Notes: generated by a model not told the origin, from the sequence alone. A stretch of DNA of 64,000 nucleotides from Leadbettera azotonutricia ZAS-9 (GCF_000214355.1 NC_015577.1:1054001-1118000); one strand, 5' to 3'; positions 49,937-59,478 are shown, numbered from the stretch's first letter. Program-made: numbers and translations.

Positions 49937-51910
49937 ATGATTGCCGAAAAAAGCCTCGTCATATATAAATCCAAACCTGCCCTGGTTGTAGCGGCAGGCG
50001 ATAAAATAGACATCTCTGTCCTTGGCGGCGAAAAGCTCAAAGTCCGCGAGAAGGATATCGAGCTTATCCATCCCGGCCCCTGCACCCTGGCTGAACTCAA
50101 CACCGAAGCCCTAAGCCGCCTATTGGCAGCAGGGGATGCAAAAGGCGCCTGGGAACTGCTCGAGGGAGGGGGAGATGTTCCCCTCAGGGAATTGGCCGAG
50201 TTGGTTTATGGCGAATTTACACCCACCGCGGCCTGGGCGGCGTATAGCCTCATCCTGGACGGCCTCTATTTTACAGGGAATGCCGGGGCCGTAAAACCCA
50301 GGCCTTCCTCCGAGGTTGAGGCTGATGAAAAAAAGCGGGGCGAAAAGCAGAGGGAGGCTGACGAGCGGGCGGCGTTTTTTGAGAGGCTTAAAAAAGCAGC
50401 TGCCCCCGGGGCTGATGGTTCGCAGGCACATACCCTATCCGGGGACGTGCAGCCGGAAAATCCTTTGGTCGAGGGCGACAGGCGCTACCTGCAGGATGTG
50501 GAAGCCCTGGCCCTGGGTAGGACCGACAAGAGCCGCACTTTAAAGGAATTGGGCAGGAGCGAGACCCCCCAGGAGGCTCACAGGCTGCTCCTTGCCGCAG
50601 GGGTATGGACAGTGTGGGACAATCCCCACCCCAGCCGCTTCGGGCTTTCGCTTCAATCCGCAAAGATCATTCCCGATCCTGCCCCCGACGAGGACAGGCT
50701 GGATCTTACCCATCTTAAATCCTATGCCATAGACAATGCCTGGAGCGACGATCCTGACGACGCGGTTTCTCTGGAAGGGCCGGAAACCTCAGCCGAGCTG
50801 CGTAGCAGCGAAGGTTCCCCTACTGACAGCCAGGGGCGGCTTGTCCTTTGGGTTCATGTGGCCGATCCTGCAGCCAGCATAAAGCCCGGCAGTCCTGCGG
50901 ATCTCGAAGCCCGGGGCAGGGGCGCTACTCTGTATGTCCCCGAAGGCAGCGCCAGGATGCTGGCCCCCGAGGCCCTTCCCTTGTTTGCCCTGGGGCTTGG
51001 CGCTGATGGGATTTGCCCTGCCCTTTCCTTCAAAATCGTGCTTAATGCGGCCTTTTCCATTGTGGAGACTGAAATAATTCCCTCAAAAGTGAAGGTGACG
51101 CGCCTCACGTATGAAGAGGCCGATAATCTTGAGGGCGGGGAACTGGCCGGCCTTTTTGCCCTGGCTGCGCGCAACACGGAACGGCGGCTGGATACGGGGG
51201 CCATACTCATCGATCTGCCCGATGCCCATATCCATGTGCATCTTGATAAAATCATTTCGCAAAACAAAGTTTCTGTTGAAGCCCTCGTCCCCCGCAAATC
51301 CGCTGACATGGTCAGGGAGTGCATGGTTCTGGCAGGGGAGGGGGCGGCCCGCTGGGCTTTGCGGAACAAGGTTCCTTTCCCCTTCGTCGGGCAGGAAGCG
51401 GGGGAGCTTCCCGAGGAGCGGCTTGCAGGTTTGGCCGGGGCTTTCCAGCTCAGGCGGTGCATGAGGCCCCGGACGCTTTCGGCCAAGCCTGCGATCCATT
51501 GGGGCCTGGGGCTTGACGAGTACACCCAGGTCACCAGCCCCCTGCGCCGTTACACCGACCTTCTTTGCCACCAGCAGATTAGGGCTTTTCTCAAGGGCGA
51601 GGCTTTGCTTTCCGAGGAGGAAATACTCCTCAGAGTGGGCGCTGCGGAGGCGGCGGCTTTCGCGGCCGGCAGGGCCGAGCGGGCATCGAAGGCCCACTGG
51701 ATGGGGGTCTATCTTCTGGACAAAAAAGGCTCTGAATGGGAAGCCATAGTGCTGGATAAAAAGGGCGGCAAAGCGGTAGCAAGCATCCCCGCCCTGGGTC
51801 TTGAAACCCAGGTGGGCCTTAAAGGGGATGTCGGGCCCAATGATTCCATAACCCTCGCTTGCGGCTCTGCAAGGATACCCGAGGGGGAGGTCAATTTTAC
51901 TGTTTTATAG
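49937..51910 (+). CDS. RNB-domain exoribonuclease (RNase II/R family)
   Basis: A 657-residue protein. The RNB catalytic domain spans about 250-590, with the acidic cluster in AIDNAWSDDPDDAVSLEG, LWVHVADPAASIKPG, and the late block YTQVTSPLRRYTDLLCHQQI. These enzymes degrade RNA 3' to 5'. The N-terminal 250 residues are not clear cold-shock domains, and the C-terminal S1 domain looks short. The ATG at 49937 has no ribosome site (CTCCCCCT precedes it). Its stop overlaps the end of the next gene on the other strand by 14 bases. Confidence 0.82.
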   Translation: MIAEKSLVIYKSKPALVVAAGDKIDISVLGGEKLKVREKDIELIHPGPCTLAELNTEALSRLLAAGDAKGAWELLEGGGDVPLRELAELVYGEFTPTAAWAAYSLILDGLYFTGNAGAVKPRPSSEVEADEKKRGEKQREADERAAFFERLKKAAAPGADGSQAHTLSGDVQPENPLVEGDRRYLQDVEALALGRTDKSRTLKELGRSETPQEAHRLLLAAGVWTVWDNPHPSRFGLSLQSAKIIPDPAPDEDRLDLTHLKSYAIDNAWSDDPDDAVSLEGPETSAELRSSEGSPTDSQGRLVLWVHVADPAASIKPGSPADLEARGRGATLYVPEGSARMLAPEALPLFALGLGADGICPALSFKIVLNAAFSIVETEIIPSKVKVTRLTYEEADNLEGGELAGLFALAARNTERRLDTGAILIDLPDAHIHVHLDKIISQNKVSVEALVPRKSADMVRECMVLAGEGAARWALRNKVPFPFVGQEAGELPEERLAGLAGAFQLRRCMRPRTLSAKPAIHWGLGLDEYTQVTSPLRRYTDLLCHQQIRAFLKGEALLSEEEILLRVGAAEAAAFAAGRAERASKAHWMGVYLLDKKGSEWEAIVLDKKGGKAVASIPALGLETQVGLKGDVGPNDSITLACGSARIPEGEVNFTVL

Positions 51911-52796
51911 GAAGGGTCCAGACTATGCCGCCGTGGAACTGGAAAAGGAAGGTTTTCTTTCCGGGATCTTTCATATCCCCTGCGCTCCAGGCATAAAGGG
52001 GCATCTCCCCGCCCAAAAATACCTTAAACCCCGGTACGATGGTATAGGTCATTTCAAGGCCCATGAACAAAGCTTTGAATTCATCGGACTCTGTGTTTTT
52101 TTTCACCAGGCTGTAATCAGAATAGGATCGGGAAAGGTTTTGGTAGCCAAAATCCACCTGGATAGTATAGGGCACATTTTTGGTAAACACATTGGCCCTG
52201 AAAAAGTAGCGCCTCACGGCGTCTTCTGTCAAACTCTCGGATTTTTCAAGCTCTGTATGCTTTTTTGTTTCCAAATTGAAAGAGCAAATTACATAGGGCA
52301 CCCAAAAGCCCAGGCTCACGTTCCGGGTATCCTGGGCGTAGTCCCCCGGGTCTTCCAGGATGCCCCCCAAGGTCGAAGAAGCCTTAAGATCCAAAAAGAT
52401 GATGCCCGGGAAATTGAGGCTCATGCCTACCGCAGCGCCCGGAACGAGTATGGAATCTTTGTTGTTGAGCAGCCCCATAAAAGGGCCCATTTCCAGGTAA
52501 AGAAAACGCAGCTTGTACCCCATGTTGGCGTATACGCGGTTCCTTAGTATGGGGTCCCGTTCATAGCCGCCGTTATAGAAAATAGCGCCCCCAATATCCC
52601 CGGAAATTTCAGCTTTGATAAGGGGGAATATTTGGGGCTTAAACGCCAGGGCTTCGCCGCCCAGGGTGGATGTCCTTTCATCATCAAAGGCAATATTCCC
52701 TGCCCCTCCGCTTAGCTCCAAATCCAGAGCGCCCGCAAATATCGGCACTATAAGGAACAGAATCGAAAAAAGAACGATTGTTTTGTTTTTTGTCAT
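51897..52796 (-). CDS. Outer-membrane-type beta-barrel protein, hypothetical
   Basis: A 299-residue protein with a signal peptide (1-22, VLFSILFLIVPIFAGA, cleavage before LDLELSG). The mature part alternates strands rich in aromatic and glycine residues, such as AIFYNGGYERDPILRNR and LFLGGEMPLYAWSAGD. It is probably an outer-membrane or periplasmic beta-barrel. I do not recognise a family. It lies 2 bases after a similar gene on the same strand, probably in one transcript. Confidence 0.65.
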   Translation of the reverse strand: MTKNKTIVLFSILFLIVPIFAGALDLELSGGAGNIAFDDERTSTLGGEALAFKPQIFPLIKAEISGDIGGAIFYNGGYERDPILRNRVYANMGYKLRFLYLEMGPFMGLLNNKDSILVPGAAVGMSLNFPGIIFLDLKASSTLGGILEDPGDYAQDTRNVSLGFWVPYVICSFNLETKKHTELEKSESLTEDAVRRYFFRANVFTKNVPYTIQVDFGYQNLSRSYSDYSLVKKNTESDEFKALFMGLEMTYTIVPGFKVFLGGEMPLYAWSAGDMKDPGKKTFLFQFHGGIVWTLPIKQ

Positions 52797-52798
52797 GG

Positions 52799-53950
52799 TT
52801 AGAATGCCGTCCTGACCCCGATGAATAGCTCAAAAGCCTCTGTGGGAGGGTCAAAATCCAGGATGTTGACACGGATTTTTGCATCCCAAAGGAGCCCGGA
52901 AGCCGCAAAGCTTAAAAAAGGCGAAATAAAGAGGGAAAAATCGTCCATCCCATCTATTTTAAGGCCCATGGTGGTCTCGAGGCCGCCGGAAAAGCCGGTT
53001 TCCGGCCTTCCAAGGTAGAATCTTATGTTAAGATCCACTTTTCCCTTTTCCTCAGCGGTCTTAATATGGAGATATTCCACAGGATGGTAGAAGAAGGTTA
53101 CATTGAGCCCGCCTTTTTCAAAGCGCAGCCGGGGCTCCATGAGGAAAAACAGATTGTCTATGCCGAATTTCGAATCTGCATCCCAGCCCGGTATTCCCCC
53201 TTGCAGAAGGAATTCCATGCCCTTGTTGGAGCTGAAATGGGCCAAGACACCGGCTCGCAAATTGACATCCAGATCGCTGGTCAGAGAGCTTCCCCCAAAA
53301 AATTCAATTTTGGTATTTTCATTGTTGATAAGCACACGGAAATCGCCTGAATAATGAATTTCCCCGTTGTCAAAAGTGGGGGTAAACTGATTGCTTCCAA
53401 GGAAGTTGTACGTAAAATCTTCATATAAATAGAACATAGGGACCACATTCCCCCACTTGGTCAGCGCAACAGAAAGGCCTGTGCCCCTGGCGCTGTGTAT
53501 GCCGTTGTAGCGCCGGTTTATGTCGCCCCCTATCCCTTCAGGGAAATAGAAGAAGCCCCGGTAGGTTGTCCCAATGGGGGCAATGCCAAAGCGGTCCGAG
53601 AATTCGTCCCCCGAGCAAAAATCATCCCCTGCGCCCAAAAAATAGGTCAGTTCCAGGGGCAGATCGAAAAGATCCCGAGCCCTGGCCTTGGCAATCCTGA
53701 AGTTTAGCGCCGAGAAAGGGCCAGCTGCAGGATCCATAAGATCCAGGGTCGCAAAATCGAACCCTAAAAGGATCCCATACTTGTATCCCCCGGTGAGGGA
53801 CAGGTCTGCTGAAATTGCAGAAGACAACACAAAATCGCCATCCTCAACCCGGCCCCTGGTAGCCATCTCCAAGCGGGGAACGGTAAATTCAGCAGCCCCA
53901 AGCACGCTTAAGGCGCCGGCAAGAAGAACCGCGGCAATAATTCTTTTCAT
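52799..53950 (-). CDS. Outer-membrane-type beta-barrel protein, hypothetical
   Basis: A 383-residue protein with a signal peptide (MKRIIAAVLLAGALSVLGAAE). The mature part consists of amphipathic strands, for example YGILLGFDFATLDLMD and RLRFEKGGLNVTFFYHP, and ends with phenylalanine (IGVRTAF), as outer-membrane barrels do. It and the next gene may form a surface pair. It diverges from cheA, with 110 bases between the starts. Function unknown. Confidence 0.65.
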   Translation of the reverse strand: MKRIIAAVLLAGALSVLGAAEFTVPRLEMATRGRVEDGDFVLSSAISADLSLTGGYKYGILLGFDFATLDLMDPAAGPFSALNFRIAKARARDLFDLPLELTYFLGAGDDFCSGDEFSDRFGIAPIGTTYRGFFYFPEGIGGDINRRYNGIHSARGTGLSVALTKWGNVVPMFYLYEDFTYNFLGSNQFTPTFDNGEIHYSGDFRVLINNENTKIEFFGGSSLTSDLDVNLRAGVLAHFSSNKGMEFLLQGGIPGWDADSKFGIDNLFFLMEPRLRFEKGGLNVTFFYHPVEYLHIKTAEEKGKVDLNIRFYLGRPETGFSGGLETTMGLKIDGMDDFSLFISPFLSFAASGLLWDAKIRVNILDFDPPTEAFELFIGVRTAF

Positions 53951-54024
53951 AAATTTATATTATCAGAAACTGTATGTTTATACCAAGGGAGTACCCCTTT
54001 TTTAAAGCTTTCTTTTTCCCTATC

Positions 54025-54050
54025 TTGACGTAAGACGAAATGTGTATAAT
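54025..54050 (+). promoter_or_regulatory. Putative cheA promoter with doubled TATAAT
   Basis: TTGACG (54025-54030) and TATAAT (54045-54050); a second TATAAT sits at 54055-54060, touching the ATG. The spacing to the first box is short (14) and to the second long (24), so the -35 match is uncertain. No Shine-Dalgarno sequence lies before the start. Confidence 0.4.
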
Positions 54051-54060
54051 CTATTATAAT

Positions 54061-56433
54061 ATGAGTGATTATCTTGATCCTAATAACGAGGAACTCCTCA
54101 AAGACTTTTTCAGCGAAGCCCAGATGCAGGTTGATACCCTGGAGCAGAACGTCCTGGTCCTTGAGAACGAGGGTGCCAACAAGGACGCGGTAGACGAGAT
54201 CTTCCGCGCGGCCCACACCCTCAAAGGCGGTTCGGCCACAGTGGAGATGATGGAGCTTTCCCATTTTACCCACATGGTGGAAGATGTGCTTGACGCCATA
54301 CGTTCGGATCAGCTGGCGGTCAATGAGGATGTGGTCGATACACTCCTGGCAGCTATAGATATCATCAAGGCCATGCTGGAACAGCGCATGAACGGCGCAG
54401 TTTATCAGGGAGACACTTCGGAGATGGAAAAACGCCTCGAAGCCCTGATACCCGAAAGCGCCAAGGGCAAAAAGGGCTCTGTAAAAAAACCGGCGCCAAA
54501 ACCCGCTGTCCCAGCCCCGGTCGCCGCCGCTCCGGCGGCAGCCGCCCCTGCCGCAGGGGCGCTGGCCGGCCTCACGGAGCAGGAATTCCAGGAACTCAAG
54601 GATTCAGTGGAAGGCGGCTTGCCCATCTACAAGGTCTCGGTGCGTTTCGACGAGAATAGCCTTATGAATACCGTGGGCGGCATTCAGGTCTACGCAGCCC
54701 TTAAAGGCACGGGCACAGTTCTTAAGACCACTCCGGAATTTGAGCAGCTCTACGAAGACAACTTCTTTCCCCAGGTAGACTATTATTACGCCACAAAAAA
54801 GACTGCCGAAGAAATCCGCAAATACGTGATTATCCCCGATGTGTCCCTTGGCGCGGATATTACGGATATTTCCAATGCGGCCCCTGGGTCTAAACCTGCC
54901 GCAGCTCCGGCTCCGGCCGCTCCTGCGCCTAAACCTGCTGCGGCTCCGGCAGCTTCGGCCCCCGTGGCAGCGGCCCCGGCCCCTGCGGCGCTAAAACCGG
55001 CTTCTGCCGGCGCCTCGGAAGACGCCAAAAAGGCAGGCAAGGAAGCGGGCTCTATACTCAGGGTGGATTCCAAGCGCATCGACGATCTTCTCAACCTTGT
55101 TTCAGAGACCGTCATCACCAAGGCAACCTTCAACCAGATCAACAACCAGTTCAACGAGATGGTGAACCAGCTTCACGTCCTTGAGTCGCAGTATCGCGAA
55201 AAAATCAAAAGCCTCTTCGACAGCCTCCCTGGTTATCTCGAAGGCATACAGGGCGGCAAATCCGTCAAAGACGTGCGCAAGGAAATGGGCGACGAATACG
55301 GGGATATCTTCTCCATTTTCGACGAATTCGAAACCGATATGAAAACCAATGTGGGCAAGTTCCGCTCCACATCGCAGAACCTGGGCCGCATCACCGGCGA
55401 ACTTCAGGAAGGGGTCATGCGCATCCGCATGGTTCCCATCAGCCAGATTTTCAGCCGATTCCCGCGCCTTGTGCGGGACCTTTCAAAATCCCTCAATAAA
55501 AAGATCAATTTGGTAATCGAGGGCGAAGAGACCGAGCTTGACAAGTCGGTCATCGAGGATCTCCTCGACCCCATTATGCACTCGGTGCGTAATTCCGTTG
55601 ACCACGGCATCGAAGATCCCGATGTCCGCAAAGCGGCGGGCAAACCCGAAGAGGGCATGGTGATCCTCAAGGCGAGCAACGAAGGGAACATGATCGTCAT
55701 CGAAATCAAGGATGACGGCAAGGGCATCGATGTGGAGGCGGTCAAGGCCAAGGCGGTGGAGCGGGGCCTTATCTCCCCCAACAAGCTCCTTACCGATACC
55801 GAAGCCTTCCAGCTCATCTTTGAGCCCGGCTTTTCCACCGCCAAAGCCATCACTGCCATCTCGGGCCGCGGCGTGGGGCTCGACGTAGTGCGCCGCCAAA
55901 TCGACAAGCTCAACGGCACGGTTACGGTAAGCTCCGAGCATGGCAAGGGCACCACCTTTACCATCAAGCTGCCCCTCACCCTGGCTATTATTCAGGGCCT
56001 CCTGGTGCGGGTGGGCACGGAAATCTACTCCATACCCATTACCTCGGTCATCGAGAGCCTCAGGGTCAAGCCCGAAGAGGTGCGCATGATAGACAACTAC
56101 GAGGTTTTCAATATCCGCAGCGACGTGGTTTCGCTCTTAAGGCTCAACAGGCTCTTTGGCATCAAGACCGAGGAGCACCAGGATTACAACTTCATCGTTA
56201 TCGTCGGGACCGCCGAAAAGAAGATGGGCTTCATGGTGGACAGCCTTATAGGCGAGGAAGATGTTGTTATCAAACCTTTGCGGGATCAGTATACCAATTC
56301 CCCGGGCATTGCGGGGGCGTCGATTTTAGGGGACGGCTCAGTGTCCCTCATTATAGATGTGAGCCAGCTTCTCGAGCTTGGGCTTAAGAAGGAAATGGAG
56401 ACCCGCCGGATTAGGGAAGCCTCCATAAGGTAA
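54061..56433 (+). CDS. cheA: Chemotaxis histidine kinase CheA
   Basis: A 790-residue CheA, starting at MSDYLDPNNEE. P1 (1-110) has the phospho-acceptor His52 in FRAAHTLKGGSATVE. A P2-like domain lies about 185-275, bounded by two Ala/Pro-rich linkers (about 150-175 and 285-330). P3 dimerisation is about 340-475. The P4 ATPase has NSVDHGIEDP, DDGKGID and GRGVGLDVVRRQ. P5 (CheW-like) is about 655-780. It phosphorylates CheY under receptor control. It leads cheA - CheW/CheR - cheX. An earlier in-frame start is ruled out as it falls in the promoter. Confidence 0.94.
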   Translation: MSDYLDPNNEELLKDFFSEAQMQVDTLEQNVLVLENEGANKDAVDEIFRAAHTLKGGSATVEMMELSHFTHMVEDVLDAIRSDQLAVNEDVVDTLLAAIDIIKAMLEQRMNGAVYQGDTSEMEKRLEALIPESAKGKKGSVKKPAPKPAVPAPVAAAPAAAAPAAGALAGLTEQEFQELKDSVEGGLPIYKVSVRFDENSLMNTVGGIQVYAALKGTGTVLKTTPEFEQLYEDNFFPQVDYYYATKKTAEEIRKYVIIPDVSLGADITDISNAAPGSKPAAAPAPAAPAPKPAAAPAASAPVAAAPAPAALKPASAGASEDAKKAGKEAGSILRVDSKRIDDLLNLVSETVITKATFNQINNQFNEMVNQLHVLESQYREKIKSLFDSLPGYLEGIQGGKSVKDVRKEMGDEYGDIFSIFDEFETDMKTNVGKFRSTSQNLGRITGELQEGVMRIRMVPISQIFSRFPRLVRDLSKSLNKKINLVIEGEETELDKSVIEDLLDPIMHSVRNSVDHGIEDPDVRKAAGKPEEGMVILKASNEGNMIVIEIKDDGKGIDVEAVKAKAVERGLISPNKLLTDTEAFQLIFEPGFSTAKAITAISGRGVGLDVVRRQIDKLNGTVTVSSEHGKGTTFTIKLPLTLAIIQGLLVRVGTEIYSIPITSVIESLRVKPEEVRMIDNYEVFNIRSDVVSLLRLNRLFGIKTEEHQDYNFIVIVGTAEKKMGFMVDSLIGEEDVVIKPLRDQYTNSPGIAGASILGDGSVSLIIDVSQLLELGLKKEMETRRIREASIR

Positions 56434-56457
56434 ATGGCAGAATAAAAAGGAAATGGC

Positions 56458-57807
56458 ATGGCAGCAATCATAAAAGATCTGGCTCAGCTCAATGCGGAGC
56501 TTCAGGAACAAAAAGACCGGGCAGACACTGTAGACTTCAAAATGGTCACTTTTTCACTGGGCGGGAAGGACTACGGTGTGGACATCATGAACGTCAAGGA
56601 AATCGCCAAGGCGGATAAATTCACCTTTGTCCCCAATGCGGCATCCTTTGTGCGGGGGGTCTACAACCTCCGGGGCGACATCATTCCCATCATCGATCTC
56701 CGGCTCTTCTTTCACATCCCCCAGGACAGGAAAGCCGACGGCCTTGAGAATATGCTCATACTCAGTATAGAAGACCGTGTCTACGGCACTATCGTGGACA
56801 AGATCGACAAAGTCGTGGGCATCAATACCGAAAACATTCAGCCACCCCACCCCATATTCGGCGACATCAATATCAAGTTCATCAGCGGGGTAGTGGAGAA
56901 GCAGGGGGATCTTTACGTCATTCTTGACGTGATCCGCATCTTCTCCCAGAAAAAAGAAGAGGAAGTCAAGCCCGCGTCGGCAAGCATAGGGGCTGCGATT
57001 TTCGGCGCCCCTGCCGCCGCAGACGCTGTCCAGCCTTCTGCGGCAGAAGACGCCGCTGCCGTGGCTGCCTTTGCGGACACCAATATAGGCTTCATCAAAG
57101 AGAGCCTTCTGGCGCTCAGAAAATTCCACCCCACAGGCGTCAACGAGGAGTGGATACGCAAGCGTTTTGCCGACTGGAGCGGGACCAGGAGCGGCGAGGA
57201 ACTCCAGCTGAAAAACGAGAGAGACGCCGACGAGTACCTTTCGAGCTTCTATTCCCCCGATGCAGGCCGCTTCTGGAGCGACGATTATGCGTCTGCGGTC
57301 AAGAGCTATCTCCCCGAGCTGAGCTCGAACAATGTGCAGGTTTGGGACATTGGCTGCGGAAAGGGCTATGAAACTTTTTCGTTTGCATGTATACTCAAAA
57401 CTCGGTATCCCGATGGGCATATCAAGATATGGGCCAATGACAATGATATTATGGCCATATCCCAGGCAACCAACATGGTCTTTGACCTTGAGGATGTGCC
57501 TGAATATTGCAAGGGCTTTATGATCAAGGGCCGGACAGGCTATAGTTTCAATCAGGCTGTCAAGGATTCAATCGTTTTTGAATACCACGATGTCCTGAAC
57601 GACAACCCCCTGCCGGATCTGGACATTATCCTGGCCAGGGATATAGTATCATTCCTGCAGCCCCAGGATCAGATTAAAGTGCTCTCCGGTTTCGGGGAGA
57701 AGCTCAAGGATCGGGGCATTGTTTTCCTGGGCAGGAACGAGGTTATGTCCGATGACAGCTATAGGGCTGTGGGCAACGAGCTTGTGTCTGCCTTTGTGCG
57801 CAATTGA
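56458..57807 (+). CDS. CheW-CheR-like fusion, chemotaxis coupling protein
   Basis: A 449-residue fusion. Residues about 22-165 are a CheW coupling domain (KMVTFSLGGKDYGVDIMNVKEI, AASFVRGVYNLRGDIIPIIDLR). A variable Ala-rich linker spans about 170-205. Residues about 215-449 resemble CheR methyltransferase, with the SAM-binding VWDIGCGKGYETFSF and ILARDIVSFL. This fusion is known from treponemes and is a spirochaete signature; the CheR-like part in such proteins is thought to help build receptor arrays in thin cells. The SAM motif differs from classical CheR (AGCSTGEE), so catalytic activity is uncertain. Confidence 0.88.
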   Translation: MAAIIKDLAQLNAELQEQKDRADTVDFKMVTFSLGGKDYGVDIMNVKEIAKADKFTFVPNAASFVRGVYNLRGDIIPIIDLRLFFHIPQDRKADGLENMLILSIEDRVYGTIVDKIDKVVGINTENIQPPHPIFGDINIKFISGVVEKQGDLYVILDVIRIFSQKKEEEVKPASASIGAAIFGAPAAADAVQPSAAEDAAAVAAFADTNIGFIKESLLALRKFHPTGVNEEWIRKRFADWSGTRSGEELQLKNERDADEYLSSFYSPDAGRFWSDDYASAVKSYLPELSSNNVQVWDIGCGKGYETFSFACILKTRYPDGHIKIWANDNDIMAISQATNMVFDLEDVPEYCKGFMIKGRTGYSFNQAVKDSIVFEYHDVLNDNPLPDLDIILARDIVSFLQPQDQIKVLSGFGEKLKDRGIVFLGRNEVMSDDSYRAVGNELVSAFVRN

Positions 57808-57844
57808 GATTTAATGTCGGGTACATTATGAAAGGAGCGAATGT

Positions 57845-58330
57845 ATGAGAGTTGAATATATCAACCCCTTTGTTGAAGCAGCTTTTAACGTGCTTAAGGA
57901 AGTTTTGAACACCGAGGTTAAACGGGGGGATTTGTTCCTTAAATCCTCTTCCATGCAGATCATGGGCGTTGCGGCCATGGTGGGCCTTGCCGGCGACGTA
58001 GAAGGCCGGGTCCTTTTTGATATGAACAAGGAAACCGCCCTTTTCGTGGTCAGCGCCATGAACGGCGAAGAATTCAAGACTATGGACGAAATGGCCAAAG
58101 CCACCATCCAGGAACTGGCCAACATGATCACCGCCCAGGCGGTTACGAAGCTCCACGACCTGGGTTTCAAATTCGATCTTACCCCGCCCGCCCTTTTTAC
58201 CGGCGATAACATGGAAGTCGCTACCAACATGGGCAAGGACGTTGAAGCCCTCATAGTCCCTATGCAGCTGGGCGTTGGCGGCAAGAGCGGCAAAATCGAG
58301 ATCAACGTCGTTATCCGCGAGCGCGCTTAA
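57845..58330 (+). CDS. cheX: Chemotaxis phosphatase CheX
   Basis: A 161-residue CheX, which dephosphorylates CheY-P. The E-x-x-N active-site motif is in IQELANMITAQA, and a second conserved helix is in MRVEYINPFVEAAFNVLKE. A ribosome site GGAGCG lies just before the start. In related treponemes a cheY gene follows; here a tRNA-Val comes next and no cheY is visible in the window. Confidence 0.9.
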   Translation: MRVEYINPFVEAAFNVLKEVLNTEVKRGDLFLKSSSMQIMGVAAMVGLAGDVEGRVLFDMNKETALFVVSAMNGEEFKTMDEMAKATIQELANMITAQAVTKLHDLGFKFDLTPPALFTGDNMEVATNMGKDVEALIVPMQLGVGGKSGKIEINVVIRERA

Positions 58331-58364
58331 GCATAGCTAAATACCGGAAGATTTAAGAATATCC

Positions 58365-58438
58365 GGGCGGTTAGCTCAGATGGTTAGAGCATCAGTATGA
58401 CACGCTGAGGGTCGGCCGTTCGATTCGGCCATCGCCCA
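58365..58438 (+). tRNA. tRNA-Val (GAC)
   Basis: 74 bases. Acceptor GGGCGGT pairs with ATCGCCC; D stem GCTC/GAGC; anticodon stem TCAGT/GCTGA with loop ATGACAC, so anticodon GAC; T stem GGCCG/CGGCC with loop TTCGATT. CCA is not encoded. Confidence 0.93.
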
Positions 58439-58472
58439 AACCCGCAATCCTTTGGGGCTGCGGGTTTTTTTT
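58439..58472 (+). terminator. Intrinsic terminator after tRNA-Val
   Basis: AACCCGCA pairs with TGCGGGTT around a 12-base loop and is followed by an uninterrupted T run. It ends the tRNA-Val transcript and possibly the chemotaxis operon. Confidence 0.85.
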
Positions 58473-58530
58473 GCCCTGCGCCATTGCAGACAGGCCCGAA
58501 ATGCCGAAAATAAATAGTGAAGGACAGTAT

Positions 58531-59376
58531 ATGGCTAAAAAACGCCTCCTTGCGGCAGCATTCTTCATTCTTTCCCTCCCCCTTTTTGCCCAAAGCGGCC
58601 TTAAAATCACTGTGGAAGAAAAGGACGGCGCCCTTACCATCATAAGCTCCCAGGGAAGCGTCAAAGAGCTTGTCATCCCCGGCGCCATTAACGATATGCC
58701 TGTTACTGCCATTGGCGAAGGGGCCTTTACCCGCAGGGGCCTTGCCAGCGTGGTCATTCCCGACAGCGTGGCCGAAATCGGCGCCCAGGCTTTTTCTTTT
58801 AACGAGCTAAGCACCCTGGTCATCGGGAATAACGTGACCACCATAGGCCAAAAGGCATTTTTCTCCAACAGGCTCGAGGCTGTCACCATAGGAAACGGGG
58901 TCACGGCTATAGGGATGGGGGCCTTTGCCTCCAATAACCTTGCCGAAATCGCCATACCAGAATCGGTTACCGATATAGGCGCTTACGCCTTTTTTTACAA
59001 CAAGCTCCGCACCCTCCGGATACCCGACGGGGTTGCTTCCCTGGGGGAAGGGGCTTTTTCCACCAATATGCTCCATACCCTGGTCATCGGGGGGGCGGTG
59101 GCCAAGGTGGGGGACGGGGCCTTCTACAATAACCGTCTCACCAGCATCACCATCCCCGCCAGCATCACAGAAATGGGCAAAAAAGTCTTCGAAAGCAGGA
59201 TAACCAGGAAATCCTCCCAGCCAGTAGTGGATTATGTGGACGATAAGGGGGCTGTGCTCTATACTACGGCCAATAATTTCGACACCTACTACAGTTCCAC
59301 CGGCAACAAGAGCGGAAAATACACCTTTACCCGTGAAGAAGGCTGGAAGCTGGAAGAGCCGGCAAGCTCGCCTTAA
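58531..59376 (+). CDS. Secreted leucine-rich repeat protein (BspA/LRR_5 type)
   Basis: A 281-residue protein started at the ATG at 58531 with AAGGA 7 bases upstream. A signal peptide (1-21, ending LPLFAQ) is followed by about seven 23-residue repeats of the BspA type: IGEGAFTRRGLASVVIPDSV, then IGAQAFSFNELSTLVIGNNV and so on. Such proteins are common in treponemes and often mediate surface binding. The last 60 residues (VVDYVDDKGAVLYTTANNFDTYY) are a separate tail shared by treponemal LRR proteins. It is monocistronic, between two terminator/promoter sites. Confidence 0.85.
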   Translation: MAKKRLLAAAFFILSLPLFAQSGLKITVEEKDGALTIISSQGSVKELVIPGAINDMPVTAIGEGAFTRRGLASVVIPDSVAEIGAQAFSFNELSTLVIGNNVTTIGQKAFFSNRLEAVTIGNGVTAIGMGAFASNNLAEIAIPESVTDIGAYAFFYNKLRTLRIPDGVASLGEGAFSTNMLHTLVIGGAVAKVGDGAFYNNRLTSITIPASITEMGKKVFESRITRKSSQPVVDYVDDKGAVLYTTANNFDTYYSSTGNKSGKYTFTREEGWKLEEPASSP

Positions 59377-59478
59377 GGAGACGAGCCTGCTGTTCCTGCA
59401 AGGCGATTGTATTCGGGGCAAACCCCTCGGCACGAACAATGGGGAATTAATTTTTTCGCTTTCCCGCCTTCTACCCAC

